Made by a program: the position numbers and the translations under genes | Notes under the pieces: generated by a model | Told to the model about the DNA's origin: nothing | The model's input: the letters and a program-made list of their open reading frames with translations, nothing else | Database searches by the model: none | Assembly: GCF_020520425.1 (NCBI RefSeq) | Contig: NC_079489.1 | Location: forward strand, 94,344,810 to 94,408,809 | DNA: 64,000 bases | DNA from: Spinacia oleracea | Lineage: Eukaryota; Streptophyta; Magnoliopsida; Caryophyllales; Amaranthaceae | Direction: 5' to 3' | Part shown: positions 63,859-64,000 of the stretch, piece after piece | Layout of the letters: every line of letters begins with the position of its first letter | Position numbering within the stretch: the stretch's first letter is position 1

Positions 63859-64000
63859 TACTAATAACAACAACAAAAGGTTCCACACATAAACACATAT
63901 ATTAAGAAGTCACAAAATCATTAAGAAGTTCCGCAAATCTTTGGTTACATCATTTAAGTTTATCAATGCTTCACTGAAGTGATATTAGAAGTCCAAAAAC
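63859..64000. other. Upstream flank of TNP2
   Basis: AT-rich sequence before the TNP2 start; probably leader or promoter of the CACTA element. No terminal repeat is seen before the window ends. Confidence 0.4.

Larger units (their letters stand above)
39942..64000 (-). mobile_element. CACTA (En/Spm) element with TNP2 and TNP1/protease genes
   Basis: CACTAGTAGAAAAAAC at 39942 is the end nearest the 3' ends of the genes. Both genes are on the minus strand: TNP2 (first) and TNP1 fused to a protease (second), the usual order for plant CACTA elements. The other end would lie beyond 64000. The spacer between the genes holds a PCH2 host fragment and tandem repeats, and a Copia-type element sits in TNP2. 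A CACTA-like word at 49924 allows the alternative that two elements are joined here. Confidence 0.65.

Overview
This is a repeat-rich stretch of a plant nuclear genome. Introns have GT-AG borders in AT-rich DNA. The mobile elements are typical plant ones: Ty1/Copia LTR elements, a Rep-helicase Helitron, CACTA (En/Spm) transposons, a solo LTR and non-LTR retrotransposons. The host gene pieces match plant families. A eudicot, possibly of the Caryophyllales (spinach or beet relatives), is my best guess from the look of the repeats; I could not test it.

1-3.2 kb: the 3' exons of a chloroplast-type acyl-ACP thioesterase (ATL/hotdog family), the only host gene piece here that looks undamaged. 3.25-7 kb: a probable non-autonomous element with gene-leader-like ends pointing inward and a long minisatellite of about 22 bp units. 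7.7-17.1 kb: a cluster of non-LTR retrotransposon copies of one unusual family. It has an N-terminal zinc finger, a reverse transcriptase, and a C-terminal part resembling a restriction-like endonuclease. All copies end in (ATT)n tails and are piled into one another's tails. 17.2-21.1 kb: decayed host gene pieces (an IQD-like exon pair and an HSP20-like pseudogene) and a solo LTR with a perfect 5-bp target duplication.

21.2-38.1 kb: a dead Helitron on the minus strand. Its 3' end (hairpin plus CTAG) is at 21168. Near that end it carries two captured host exons in opposite orientation: the first CCCH zinc finger of U2AF35 and the start of SUMO. A 10.2-kb Copia-type element (27365-37532, target duplication TGTAT) splits its Rep region, and a CACTA end at 38134 cuts off its N-terminus.

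38.1-64 kb: CACTA elements. The first end (38134) is followed by a DAD1 gene fragment and then by a second CACTA end (39942). The second element carries, on the minus strand, TNP2 (50.3-63.9 kb) and a TNP1-like protein fused to a Ulp1-type cysteine protease (40.6-46.4 kb). Between these two genes lies a fragment of the meiotic AAA+ ATPase gene PCH2, in opposite orientation. It is flanked by a GATC-rich palindromic array on one side and 161-bp tandem repeats on the other; the same 161-bp repeat, inverted, fills an intron of the TNP1/protease gene. A second Copia-type element (52972-63273, target duplication GGGGA) sits inside TNP2 and has almost identical LTRs, so it is young, although its pol is dead.

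The main story is repeated capture of host gene pieces (U2AF35, SUMO, PCH2, perhaps DAD1) by nested DNA transposons. The two Copia elements appear to be mobilised in trans.
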